DNA from: Stenopsyche tienmushanensis
Taxonomy: Eukaryota; Arthropoda; Insecta; Trichoptera; Stenopsychidae
Reading direction: 5' to 3'
Assembly (NCBI GenBank): GCA_008973525.1
Contig: WACJ01000502.1
Coordinates: 372,001-436,000 of the forward strand
DNA: 64,000 nucleotides
The first letter of the stretch is position 1. Each line of letters begins with the position of its first letter. Position numbers and translations under genes: made by a program. The notes below the pieces were generated by a model that had not been told where the DNA came from, did not search any database, and saw only the letters and a list, made by a program, of their open reading frames with translations. Shown here in pieces: positions 25,596 to 37,346 of this stretch.

Positions 25596-25752
25596 AATGT
25601 TGGTATAGTGGCTTAGATCCTGGACTCTTACTGTAAAGGTTCGCTTTCAAATTCTGATTGTGGGGGAAAAAAATCACTGTACCAACAAATTTGGGAGATC
25701 GGAAATATTAATATCTCCGTTCGATTGTTGTTGGAGTCATAATAAAACCTTT
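25596..25752 (+). repeat. tRNA-derived SINE, copy 2 (best preserved)
   Basis: The head carries a perfect RNA polymerase III box A (TGGTATAGTGG, fitting TRGYNNARNGG) and, about 25 bases later, AAGGTTCGCTTTCAAATTC as a worn box B. The tail (GGGGGAAAAAAATCAC, ACCAACAAATTTGGGAGATC, GGAAATATTAATATCTCCGT) is shared with the copies at 2.1, 52.8 and 54.8 kb. Confidence 0.65.
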
Positions 25753-27547
25753 CAAACAGAATGAATTTTGGACAGAAATGTACTCATATTTTATGGTATT
25801 ATATTACGAGATTAGAGAGCAGCATGTAATCAGTGGTTGTGAAGTGATGCGACGAAGGAACACAGACGTCGAGTGGAATAGAGTGATTTATTTTAAATAC
25901 TGTAGATATATAATACAGGCAAAGAATGATCTTAAAGGATTATCGATGGAGAATGTAATATGTATAAAATTTAAACGAGGAATGTTATATAGGAAGGAGG
26001 TAGGACGAGGAATGTTTTTTGGATGGAATTAAAACGAGAACGATGCAATTGTTTGGTTGACGACAGAATATATAGGTTTTAAATTAAAATAAGCAGAGTG
26101 ATATGATATAACAAAAAAAAAAAAAATAACAAAAGTCATATCTAGAACCCTAATAATATTCAAACAAAATGTATTTTGGCAGAAACGCACTCATATTTTA
26201 AAAATGGAAGCGGTTGTATTTGCATCAAAAATATTCAGAAATCAGGGGAATTCATCAAGAGAATGAGAATTCTTGATTTTGCATATTTTTCGAGAATTTC
26301 TCGAGAAGAAACATTAATATCGAGTGTGTAATATTTATGATATATACGTTTTCTTATTTGGCGAAACAATCCTTTATTTATAATGTTCCATAAAAAAGTT
26401 ACACCGTTGTTCGATACAATCTCTAATTTGATTTACGTATAGCTAAAAGAAGAATCAGGGAATATATATAGCCTCGTAATGAAGATATTTTACTCTATTT
26501 TGCACGGTCCATTCAGTAGATTTTGACCTCCGAGAGCAAAACTCTTCAGCCATTCGTCTCTTCTTAATGTCCGCTAAATTCTCATTCATGGCATGTCTTC
26601 ATCGGAGCACATTTATCTGCAGCCACTTCTCTCCTGAATTCATAACTCGCTGCCGCTATATATATTTTTTCTTCTTCTCCTCTCCTTTAATCCTTTCTCA
26701 TTCTTGGCTTAATGATTCTAATTTTTTGCGCCGCGCCACGGCGAGGCTTTATCTCCGGATGAAATATTCGCAGTCTTTAGTCTTTATTTAAAATGATGTC
26801 CGTTTCATCAAGTTAGCTACTCTGGCCATTAATAATATTTTATAATGATCCGCGGGGCGAGTGCTCCGTTGGGGTGCTCGCATTTTTTACTTGCCCTATC
26901 TCGCCCAACAGAGTAATGATGATAATCTAGTTATGCGGGACAGAGTGATGATATTTATGTGTCGAAATTATCTCAGAAGGGCGGACTTCATTTTTCTTAC
27001 TTAGCATTTTGGTGATGCTGCTAATGAGGCGTGCGAGGAACAAACCGCCAAATAAGTTTTTATTTGCCTCACTTACTTTTAAATCACGCACCCACTTGCC
27101 TCAACAGATGGCCGATTTGGCCCAAAAAAAGTTTTCATCCATCTTAATATCTCCGAAATGAAGACAATACCTCTTCGAGCTTATTCTGGTTCAAGTTTTG
27201 CTTAGCGCCTTCATAATGTGGTGCCATTCATCTTCAGCCTTTAGAAAAAGTACATTGGTGTTTTTATATGCGTGATGGGTGAATTTATCTCCTTTAAGGC
27301 TACAATATATGAAATAAAGTGTAATTAATTCAATATGTAAGAAAATTCTACGAAAATTTTAATGCGCGAACGTTCTAACGAGGAGATTTCTGAACATGTT
27401 TGAAATAAAAGTTAATACTTGAAATAACAAATATTATTTAACAACAATATAATATGAAATTTATTAATTGTAAAAGGGTATATATTTAACAATTAGATAA
27501 TACTGAATAATATTTCTCAACAATCAATTTCTTAAAAAAAAAAGAAA
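25753..27547. other. Non-coding stretch
   Basis: A short direct repeat (TTTTGG-AGAAA-G-ACTCATATTTTA) lies at about 25769 and 26174. 26500-27270 is GC-richer, without a recognised gene. Confidence 0.4.
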
Positions 27548-27570
27548 TTCTACGAACTTATTGAGTGTTT
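27548..27570. repeat. Lone mariner end
   Basis: TTCTACGAACTTATTGAGTG, the terminal sequence of the mariner derivative at 7947-8238. No partner end nearby. Confidence 0.5.
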
Positions 27571-27745
27571 TGGCAAACTGGTCAGGGTCACGGTTAAGAA
27601 AATACTTTTTATGTTTAAAATGTTTTTATTAAATTTATTTACAAAATTTGTTCAAATTCGCCACCTCTTCTTCGTATACACACACTACACCTTTTTTTTT
27701 AAAATTCAACTGTGGTTGTCTGAAGTAGCATTTCTTCTCTGAAGA

Positions 27746-27840
27746 CTATGCAAGTAGGGCTTGTACAAAAACCGACATTTTTCAAAACCGGTTTTCAGTT
27801 TTTAACTAAACCGGTTTACATCGGTTTTCGGTTTTAAGAA
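27746..27840. repeat. Possible hAT-type end rich in ACCGG motifs
   Basis: TAGGGCTTGTACAAAAACCG followed by repeated AAACCGGTTTTC-type units. hAT elements often begin CAGGG-TTG with such subterminal arrays. No partner end or transposase was found. Confidence 0.3.
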
Positions 27841-28030
27841 ATATAAAATTAGCCTAACGGATATATTAAGTCTATTCTCATTTTATTCAATATTGAAAGC
27901 ATTACGAAGACGCCATAATTACATTACGCACGAAATTAACAATGTCAATTTACATATAAATATTTTTACATATATATAATAATCACAAAAATAAAAAATA
28001 CAATCATTGGCATATTCAATCAAATATATC

Positions 28031-28066
28031 GTGGATTGCACGGTCTCCTGACCTGACACCACTGGA
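28031..28066 (+). repeat. Single copy of the Tc1-type RSPDLTPLD motif
   Basis: The plus strand encodes WIARSPDLTPLE. It is about 310 bases upstream of a terminal repeat of the same family as at 5976, which suggests a deleted Tc1-like copy running to about 28377. Confidence 0.6.
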
Positions 28067-28189
28067 AACTAAGTTTAAAATAGTTGTTTTTTTTTAGGTA
28101 ATTTAGAAGTTGACATTTCTCATTCGTTCGCACATTTTTTGTGATTTTGAAGACTCCCAATAGCAAACTAATGATTTATTTAGATTTTT

Positions 28190-28377
28190 GTTAAGACTAC
28201 AGATTAAAAAGTTATGATGATTTAAAAGTGAAGTATTAGTAGTTATTTCAAAATGTTGAATAAAAAATATATTTTGACAACTCTGACACTTAGGACATAG
28301 GACCTATGTGTGAAAAGTAGCAAAAGACCCCCCCTAATCTCAAAAAAAAATTATTGGTCCATGTGCAAAACATCCTA
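28190..28377 (+). repeat. Terminal region of a Tc1-like repeat family, copy 2
   Basis: Holds ACTACAGATTAAAAAGTTAT, GACACTTAGGACATAGGACC, AGTAGCAAAAGACC and GGTCCATGTGCAAAACATCC. It follows the RSPDLTPLE motif at 28031, linking the terminal repeat with the transposase motif. Confidence 0.65.
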
Positions 28378-29627
28378 TATATATGATGTTTTTTGTCTGT
28401 ATACAGTTGAACTATTGAAACGCACGGTATTTATAGGGCTAAATTTTAAGACGTTATTATGAATTAGTTACACTCAATATTCATTTATATTAAAAATAAA
28501 TAAAACACTTTATTTTGAGATGATACAACTGATATATAATGCTAAGATTGAGAAGCTCTTTCTTAAGAGATGACATAAATTCTCTTATGAATGAACGAGA
28601 AAGAGGGTGCGTACTTAATGAAGCTTATTTACTATTTTTATCGGCGAGGGGAAAATTTAACCTCGGCGTGACTCAAAATAAAAGCACCACTTAAGTCCCA
28701 TAAAATATTTATATAGAAGAAGCAAAAAATTGTATTACATCCCAACTAAAGACGATGCCATGAAAATTTCAATGAGCTTACATCCTCAAATTAAAATTTG
28801 TCTGAGAACGTAGGAGCCGTATGGTTATGGGGCTCTTTATCAAAATAAGTGACCCTTCATTGTTATCTTCCAAGGTGGCTCCTCGTCGGTTATTTGCAAA
28901 CTGCAGTGTGAAGTCATCTAACGTCTTTGTGGCGCCCACGTTTGCATTGCGGTAAAAGTAAACGCCCCGGGCGCCAGCGTTTCCTAGTTAAACATTACAC
29001 ATCTGAGCTATATTTGTTCATGCACCGATCTTTGTATTTGCATATGAACATAGGAAATAGCACCCATTTGATACATTTCGGAATGGTGTCGATATTGCAT
29101 GATATTTTATGTGAAATCTTCGAATAAATATGCCTGAAAAATTGATTCTTGGGAAATCGCTTCATATTCAACATTGAGCGGATTTAATTTAATCTGTAGA
29201 AAATATTATACATCTTCAGATGTGCAGAGAAGTACAGTTTAATTTGTTAAGTGGCTAATGTCCGGGACATTTATTATGGTTGGAAGAACGTATGTCTGTT
29301 ATAAAATGAAATAAGGAAGCTGTTAACGATGATATGCTCGTGGAAATCGTTCTCTGGAATGCATCTCATAAGGATCTGGGATATTATTACGGACTTGTTA
29401 GCGTGTTTAATATTTAACAACCCGTTTAATAAATTTATTTATGTGTTGTACTTATGTAAGTGAAGTGATTTAGATGATGGTTGATTGATTTATGGCCCTC
29501 AGCTGGAACATTATTTTAACTTTGTCCGCGTTGTTTGTTATGCTATTAAATTTATTATTCTTATCAGGATTTCCAAATGTCGTTGTCCACATGAAGTATA
29601 TTTTTATTGTATGAATCATCATAAATA

Positions 29628-29700
29628 AATGTTGATATAGTGGGTTGGCTTTTGAGCTCCTGCTTTAAATCTAGAACTTTCCACTTTTAGACAAAGCCAG
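29628..29700 (+). repeat. Possible SINE head
   Basis: AATGTTGATATAGTGGGTTG resembles the SINE box-A head (AATGTTGGTATAGTGG), followed by CTCCTGCTTTAAATCTAGAA in place of the CTGGACTCTTACTGTAAAGG segment. No tail is recognisable. Confidence 0.25.
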
Positions 29701-29908
29701 TTCCGCTAAAACCAGTAATTTTGACTGGATTAGAAAAATACGTAATGATATATGTATATTTTTTAATAATTGATATATTTCTTTCTTACTAAAAGAATTC
29801 CATCCAGGAAATTCCATTCCAGAATCCCACCAATCTGAAACCATTATTCTAAATCAGGGTTGTCACATTTTTTATTAACAATCAATAAGCATTATAAAGT
29901 GCATAACT

Positions 29909-29932
29909 CATCACTCAACAAGTTCGTAGGAT
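29909..29932. repeat. Lone mariner end
   Basis: CATCACTCAACAAGTTCGTA followed by GGAT, in the left-end orientation of the 7.9 kb element. No right end was found within a few kb. Confidence 0.5.
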
Positions 29933-31902
29933 TTTTCATTTTAACACATTCAACATAAACTTAGCGTGCCACTTATAATTCGTACAAATCCACTTACCTG
30001 TTAGGACCGTCGCAGTGTGTATGAAGCTTGTACATAAATAAATAAACACTGCCGATAGCACATATAATAACCACAACTTATTAATCGATATTATTTTATA
30101 AGCATGTTGTCCTTTATATAGGTCATTGGGCATATTTGGATACAAAATAGTTTATTATATCGTTATACATGAATTATTCAAATATTATTCGTGCATGATA
30201 TCATTAAATTCACACATATAAATAGTTCTACTTATTGGGGGGTTGTCGCCAAATATCTATGCCGCCAACTGTCGACTAAGATTGCAAATTTTTATTGAAA
30301 TGAAATACGATCAAGCGTAATTTTTTTTCATGCTCCACTCCGATAAAGATGAAATCTTTCAATTCGTTTTTTTTCGCACCAATTTGCTGATGAAATTTGT
30401 ATTGAAATTGGTGGAAAGCGTTTTCATACAAATTGGTACCAATTTTCTTTTGTGCAGAGCTGTGCGTACTTCGCGCGGTGTTTTCTATAAATATCGCAGT
30501 CCTTTGAAATATTCGCACACTAAATAGATACACAGTGGTGATAAATGACAACGATATTTCAAACATTAAATTTTGCCGCCTCCTCCAGGCGCTATGATTC
30601 CCGAATACGCATTATGAGCGGGCCATGAATGAGGTTTTTATTTCCCGATCCGATTCCTTTGTCGAAGTGTACGTACGGCCGAACGGTAAAAATGCGCATA
30701 ATTCATATTTATGTTACACAAAATGGTTATTTTGACCTCAGGTCTGGATTGTAAATCAATTCCGAATTGCTTGTACTCGTTATTCATTACGTATTTTCGT
30801 TCGTGTTGCCTCCTTGTTTATGTGAAAACTTTTTACATGTTTTCACTATTAACGGACGTCTCAGCGGGACCACAATGAGGCTTGTCGGACGGTGGTCCCG
30901 TGACCTAAGTCCCTGCTGAGTCCCGAAATTTGAGATCCACCATGTGTACAAGGAAAATGAGGTTTTGGCTACCCATAGCGAAAGCCGCTGTTGTCATGTG
31001 TGGTTTCGCCATGAGGAGTGATAATGATCGATAAGGTTTGCTGCTCGGTGCATTTCAGGTTTCGAACAAGAGGGTGCCAAAATCTCGTTAGCTGTGGTCT
31101 AGAATCTGCTCAAGCTCGTGCTATCCTCGGTTTAACACAGCACAATACACAACAGCTATAATTAATAACGAATTTATTTTTTAAATGTGCAAAATAAATC
31201 CTTTTTTACGACCACCAGTTGGCCTAGCAAGTATTTATGCGCGACAGAAGCATAATTGAAATGATCAATGCTATTATGCAAAGAGAATGAGACTGTCATC
31301 AATATTCATTGCTAACGAAAATTATGTATATTAATGTCTGCTCAATATAACATTAATTGCTGTTTGTCATCGGGGAATACTCACCATAAATACATTTGCA
31401 CGAGTGATTGAATAAAGATTGAAGACAAATAGAAGTATAATAGAATTCATAATGTAATTCATGAGCCGAATAAAATTAATTTTGAACAAAAAGAGGATAA
31501 ATTGAGCAATGACAAGCAATGGGTTGACCCTGTAGATAAATGGGATGATATACGAGCAGATAGCATGACATGTACAACCTATCCAAGATTTATGCAGGAG
31601 ATATGGATCATGGAAAAATTGAAAACGAATTCAAAGCCGCGTTGAATTAAAGCAATCAATTTAAAAATAAATACGAACGAAATTCATGTAAGGGCTGAAG
31701 AAAAACCATTTTCATCATCAGAAATATTTCATATTGAAATTTTCAATTAACATTTAATTTAAAACATTAAAATTATTTGTATAATTAAGAAACAATTTAA
31801 ATTTTCAGTATGTATTGCATTAAGAAATCGTATGTATAATAAATCAAATATCGCTGATTGTATGCAATTACAAACTGCAAAATATGCATCAATTGTTTAT
31901 CA

Positions 31903-31960
31903 ACCGTGTTATATGAAAATCGTGTTGTATAATGACAGTGTTATACGAGGCTAAGGTGTA
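31903..31960. repeat. Solo Tigger/pogo terminal region
   Basis: Carries three spaced copies of the terminal motif in one orientation: CCGTGTTATATGA, TCGTGTTGTATAATG and AGTGTTATACGAGGCT, followed by AAGGTGTA. No transposase remnant of this family was seen on either side. Confidence 0.6.
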
Positions 31961-32435
31961 TATTAGGATGGTCCTTATTTTTTTTCGAATATTCGATAGG
32001 TCACCATTTCATTGAATTTTTCACCCTTTTTTAAATAATATTTAGGGGTTGCTATTATTCAATGAAATGGACGAGTTTCATTGCAGCCTCAAAATCAGTC
32101 ATCCTCCTAAGATAAACTTCTTTATCCAACAATTGTGATGAGACACCCAATATCTGGAAAAAAATAGAGTTGCTAGTCACAAGGTCTTCTATGCTTTTTT
32201 TCAGTGATGTGTTCAACATCGATGCTTTTTATTTTTGGATCTTCTACATCTTTGATTTTTATTGTACCTACCATATTTTTCTTAACTTGAACTGAAATTT
32301 CGTCATCAAAAAATGTAATAATTTTTTTTATTCTTCCGACAAGTACCATAAATAGCCCAGTATTTATACGGTATGGTGACTTTCGTCATTGTTTGGTTTA
32401 TATTTTCAAAGAATGCAACTAGTATTTTGTATACA

Positions 32436-32830
32436 CTTGGGTTTGTTTTTATGCGATTTTAAAGTTATGCGGTTTTGAAAAATAATATTGATATTGAAGT
32501 GAAAGAAAAGCTCTTGCCCCCTTTATTGTAAAGATTATATACAAGAAGCTAGTCATCTTTGCAATGAATTATAAAATCTATTTATTATACATCACTAAAA
32601 TTCTGAACGAGTTTTCAAATTCCAACGCAAGCTTAAGAATTTGCATGTCTCCATAATACGTACTGCGTAAAAAAATTAATGGTTAAATCGTCGCAATTTT
32701 TTTTTAATGCGATTTTTGGTACATTCTATCATATTTATTTGAAGTTATGCGGTTTTTAAAAATAATGAAACCTATCCCTCAGTTTTCTATGAGGTTCAAT
32801 TCTTTTTTTATGCGACTCAAGTATGTAGAC
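32436..32830 (-). repeat. CGCATAACTT repeat family, copy 3 (inverted)
   Basis: TTTTATGCGATTTTAAAGTT then ATGCGGTTTTGAAAA at the left, and GCGATTTTTGG, GAAGTTATGCGGTTTTTAAA and TTTTTTTATGCGAC at the right, 260 bases apart. It interrupts the transposon relic that reads on both sides (32.1-32.3 and 32.9-33.4 kb). Confidence 0.5.
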
Positions 32831-32930
32831 TGAAAATACATATTTCTTTCACTGTTTTCTCTTCTTTTTTCATCAGTTTAAACTAATGTTTAAATAGGAA
32901 AATATTTAAGCAGTATATAGTTTTAGCTAT

Positions 32931-33360
32931 CTATTTAGCACGGTGAAGACCAGCAGGTCTCCTAAATGAAACTCGTTTTTCAGAAATTCCACCGAAGTAA
33001 ATGTTGGAAAGATTCAGCAACTCTTTATAGTCATCTCGAGGTTGATATTCTTGAAGTTGTTTTTGAACAAAAAAAAGTCCTTTCTGCAGCAATATTTTCT
33101 ATGATGTTTAAGGACGTGGTATCATAAATTACTGTTTTATATTCACGTTGATCAATTTTGTTCCAGTTCTTCTTAAACCTTTTAAACAATTGGATATCAG
33201 AAACACTAGACGGATCGAGCGATTGATTCACTACAACTTCTAACATAATTTCCATTATATGATGGCGATAAGCCAGGTAAAGCATATCTTTTTCGAGTTT
33301 CTGCTCCAGAAGAAGCAAATGTGCTTTAATATTATAATATAATTTTAACAAAATTTGCAT
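32931..33360 (-). pseudogene. Transposon-type protein relic, family recognised but not named
   Basis: The minus strand from 33360 is open for 109 codons and reads LAYRHHIMEIMLE, then NQSLDPSSVSDIQLFKRFKK and NWNKIDQREY. A frameshift at the T8 run near 33068 joins it to a second frame reading QEYQPRDDYKELLNLSNIYF, FGGISEKRV and RRPAGLHRAK before TAG at 32931-32933. I recall both blocks (RHHI-E, SS-P---LFKRF---W--ID, PRDDY-ELL-L--I-LGG, P-G-HRARWM) from repetitive arthropod proteins that behave like transposase genes, but I cannot name the superfamily with confidence. The continuation below 32330 on the same strand is compatible with the C-terminus (a -F-ILGVSS-- block), interrupted at 32436-32830 by another repeat. 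Confidence 0.6.
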
Positions 33361-33835
33361 GCTGTAGCCGTTATCAAGAATGTATTTTTGTCGAATAATT
33401 TTTTGAAGTGCCTTTAATGGAATTTATATTATACGGATAAAAAGTATTATGGTTAAATATATTAAATTCAATGGACTTTAAGCTATTTATGACGCATGAT
33501 ATAAATTTACATCAATTAATGGATCTTAATACAAATAATTTCCCAGAAAATTTATTATAAAAGCAGAGCTTAAATCATTATGTATATTTATGGATCAAAT
33601 TGCGAAGCACACTTTAATGATAAGTATCGTATCATTTCGTGACGAGAAAATTGTATCATTTGGAGTCGAAAGCTAACCGTCTCATATTTCAACCTACACA
33701 GAGGATTACACGTAATCTGATTGTAAAATTTATGTCAGACATTGTTAAATTCGGGTTTCAAAGTCAAACAGTTCAGATTATATTATGCAGTTAACGCCCC
33801 TCTATATTCTTTGTGACTTATTAGGGAAAGTGTAT

Positions 33836-33905
33836 GTGGCCTGTTGGGAGCACGCGATGGGGTCCCATAAGTCATCCGTTCGAGTCGCAAGGTCATCGAT
33901 TTGAA
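33836..33905 (+). repeat. tRNA-like sequence, likely a second SINE or tRNA relic
   Basis: TGGCCTGTTGGGAGCACG resembles a tRNA box A, CATAAGTC resembles an anticodon-loop segment, and GTTCGAGTC fits box B (GWTCRANNC) at tRNA-like spacing. The arms do not fold into a full cloverleaf, so it is not called a tRNA gene. Confidence 0.35.
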
Positions 33906-35700
33906 CCCTGGGTTCACAGCTTACGACCACGAGGTTCAAATAAATCACACAAATACTTTCTTTGGCGAAGGGCTGAAATCGTCGGAGGAATCGGATCGCT
34001 TTTTTACGAAACGAACAAGTAATTTGACGAGAAAAACTAAGTAAGTTATCACAATATTACGAATGGTCCTTTCCGGATTTTTTCCTCGCCGAAATGGGCT
34101 TTTATTTAAAGATATCGGACAAAAAGGGTAAAAAGCTGAAAATAGATTCTGAAAATGGAATTGAATAAATGTTTTTTTTAGTTCCTCTTCGATAAAGTCA
34201 TACAGCTTTGCGCCTTTAAACGCACATACACTGTCGGCAAAAAAACTTTATAATATTTCAATAAAACATTTCCTTTATTTTATATATTTTATATTAAATA
34301 TATAATTTAGAAAGCTCCTTGCATTAATGATTAGAAAACAATGGATGCACTTTAGCTTCAGCCATTCTTCTCAAGATATTCATCGGTTAAAAGTATCTTA
34401 TGCACGATATCTAAAAATATTTAGCATGCAAAATGCTTTCCATAGTATTCGGTTGGTTTTAATATAAACATAGAAGCCATGCAATTTATAGATGCTTCAA
34501 TTTTTAATATTGACATTTTGTGCATATTTATAAAAAAATTAAGAACTTAATACTGATCAATGAAATGTATTTTTAGAAAGATTATAATGATTTTAATGGA
34601 ATTTATAAACTTGAATGAAATTTCATTGAATATAATATTGAATTTAAAATGATCTTTATCAAGATGGCTTTGATTTTTATTACTATCTTGAGTCTGTAAT
34701 TTTAGTATAAAATATTGAAATTTGTTCTGCCATATCTTGCAAATTTATTAGTAATACTTTCGACAGTATTCCAGGAATATTTTACAACATGTTTTAAACT
34801 ACAAAGAGCAAAATTACGATGATGAAATTCAAGTGAGATTTATAGGTTTTTATTTGATCAATCAGAGATTGCATTTTCCTCTCTCATACACAATGGTATT
34901 TTAGCAATCTCTTTGAATTGAATTTATGAATTGTTTGTCATCATAAAGCGACCATCAATACCACTGCATTATTAAATAAATGCATTTGCAATTATATAAA
35001 ACATGTACTATGTGATGTAGGTTGAGTTTCATGATTCTTTCTTGATTAATATTTTATGTAATTATTATAATATAATATATATTATTATTTAGAAAAAGAC
35101 CGATAACTTAAATGTGATAAAATGATTAACATTTCCAAATTATATTTATCATTTCCGAATGAATTTTGGTTGTATTTACTAAGTAAATCAAAACCTGAGT
35201 AAGTCCACGCTTTTTCATGGTCACTTGCTGCTTCAAACTATCAGTGATGATTTAATGATGTAGGTCAATTAAATTTGAGAATTAGCGGAAATATCCGAGT
35301 TTTCATGAGTAGTTTTTTTTATTTTATTAAAAAAGCTGTAATTTTTTATTGTGTTTAATTTTCGTAAGGTTCATATTTGAACACAATGTTTTCTGATTTT
35401 TTTGCTAGGCTAAGAGCGTCATCTAAATTTTTTGCAGTAAATAATGACATTGTTAAAGTGAGACCGCGCAAAAAAAGTATTGCGTAAATCAGGGGATGAG
35501 TTACTGAAAAAGCAAAAAATATTCGGTTGACATTTTGAAGTACTGGAAATGCTGTTACTGTAAAACGTCACTGACACCATTGTAAATTATAAACTAAAAA
35601 TAAGATTGTTGTGAAATTTTGATACATATTATTTGAAGATTGATACTTTCTAAAAATCATATGAGTTTGTCAGTAGTGACGCTGATTATAATGTATGTTA

Positions 35701-35724
35701 TCCTACAAACTTATTGAGTGATAT
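35701..35724. repeat. Lone mariner end
   Basis: TCCTACAAACTTATTGAGTG followed by ATAT, in right-end orientation. No partner found. Confidence 0.5.
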
Positions 35725-36029
35725 GCTAGTTATAGTCTGCCATACTCAGCGTTCCTACGAATATAATGTATTTAGACTTTTATAAATACAATTAGTTGAT
35801 TGATCAATTAATAGCGTATTGAACTCGGATTGAATTTATTGAAATGATGCGTTCTCTATGCATGGTATTTGAAATTGTTTTGAGTGTTTTTTTATTAATT
35901 CGATTTACTTTAATGCATTGCTCAGTTCCCCCGGGAACAAGAATATGTAAATAAGCCAAGGGTAGAATATGAATTTCAAAAATAATTAAAGCAATTTTAG
36001 AGGATGTAAAAAAAAGAGCGGGAATGGCG

Positions 36030-36360
36030 GCGGCGGTAACAAGATATGGCTGTGACCGCAGATCTCAGTGGCGGCGGTCAGATTCTGAGCAGCGCCCTCC
36101 TTTCATCATTGTTAACCGAATGCAGCGGCCCGCGAAAGCCTCCTGTTAATTACCAGAACAAAAAGTCGGGAATAACGGCGTCCGTTACCGCTCCTTGCCG
36201 CAATTTGCATAATATTTTAATCTACAATTCAAAACGTTTACCGCGCAGGGCTCCGCCATTGCGCCCCCGGACGGGTGAATATCTCGTTGCGATAGCGCCG
36301 CGCCAACTTTCCTCCCGGCAATTGAAATAAAAATCGGAGCTGTAATTGTCGTCCGGACTT
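36030..36360. other. GC-rich, CpG-containing island without recognised gene
   Basis: Roughly half G+C with many CG dinucleotides, beginning GGCGGCGGCGGTAAC. A 94-codon plus-strand open frame (36046-36330) covers it but has no recognised domain and no convincing splice or start context. It could be an exon, a promoter or conserved non-coding DNA. Confidence 0.35.
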
Positions 36361-36804
36361 CTCAAGGAAACTTTCGCATGAGAATTGAAATTTGGGAAAT
36401 TGAGGCGATTTGGTATCGCTTCTTCTAATACAATTTACATTCTATTAAATGGCACCGAATTGAAAATATTCAAATTTATCGTTTATGAGCATCTATACGC
36501 CCACTTTGCTTTCGGACGTCTTTTATTGCGGACTGCAATTGAGTTTCCACTTATTTGTCGTCGTTCTAATCTGCTTCCGCTGATTAAATTGAATTTATTG
36601 ATCCAATTTGAATCCTTATGCCTTGTAACATAATTTAAAGAGGTAGAAAGCAAGCTGCCCAAAAAACTAGCATAAGGATTGGATATCATAATGCAGGAAA
36701 GGTTTCTTTTAATTTTATTTAGCACTATTATTTTCCTAAATAACTATTAAATTTAGGGAATCGAATAATATTCCACCAGTGGACTTTTTGCTCAGTGACG
36801 TACC

Positions 36805-36912
36805 TTAATCTGTGGCTCGCATGGTCTCCAGACCTGACACCACTGGATTTATTTATTTGGGGATATGCCTTATTCCGTGGCTCGTACGATCTCCAGACTT
36901 GACACTACTAAA
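36805..36912 (+). repeat. Two tandem units of the Tc1-type transposase motif
   Basis: The plus strand reads WLAWSPDLTPLDLFIWGYAL and, 65 bases on, WLVRSPDLTLLNFFF. Same unit and near-identical period as the array at 5.6 kb, but on the other strand. It lies 150 bases left of the piggyBac-like element. Confidence 0.7.
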
Positions 36913-37125
36913 TTTCTTTTTTTTAAGGACGTGCTGATTTTCTCGTAAAGGAGAAGTTTGTCGCGTTTTACAATTAGTCAAAGATCGACCGTGATTGAGA
37001 AAGGTACAAGTTCAACTATTTGAAATTAACAATGCTAATATATTCTTCAATGGCCTTTTAACTTGTTAAGCGGGGAAGTTCCTTTTCAATAACGCAACAT
37101 ACAGTGGACGCGCACATTTTCATTA

Positions 37126-37143
37126 GGACGTATATATACGTCC
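37126..37143. repeat. 18-base palindrome, copy 1, in piggyBac-like element
   Basis: Perfect palindrome GGACGTATATATACGTCC, 65 bases inside the left end of the element and followed by CGCCCACC. The same core lies near the right end, so this is probably a subterminal transposase-binding site. Confidence 0.7.
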
Positions 37144-37346
37144 CGCCCACCTGGCGTGAGTTTATATTATTATTTTTTTAACGATGCTTAGAATTTATAA
37201 AAAAAACAATGATACATATTTTTTTTAAATTTAATTAGATACAAAAACATACAGAAAAGTTAACAATTACAAAACAATAAACAAAATAACATAAAGAAAA
37301 TGGAAACATAGAATTAAAAGAAAATGAAATATATCCATACATAAAT

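Larger units (their letters stand above)
28378..31902. other. Non-coding stretch
   Basis: 30570-31150 is GC-richer, with inverted CGGGACCAC (30865-30873) and GTGGTCCCG (30892-30900) nested within CTCAGC and GCTGAG. No gene recognised. A lone mariner end and a possible SINE head lie inside. Confidence 0.4.
33361..36029. other. AT-rich non-coding stretch
   Basis: Apart from the tRNA-like repeat at 33836 and a lone mariner end at 35701, nothing is recognised. Confidence 0.45.
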
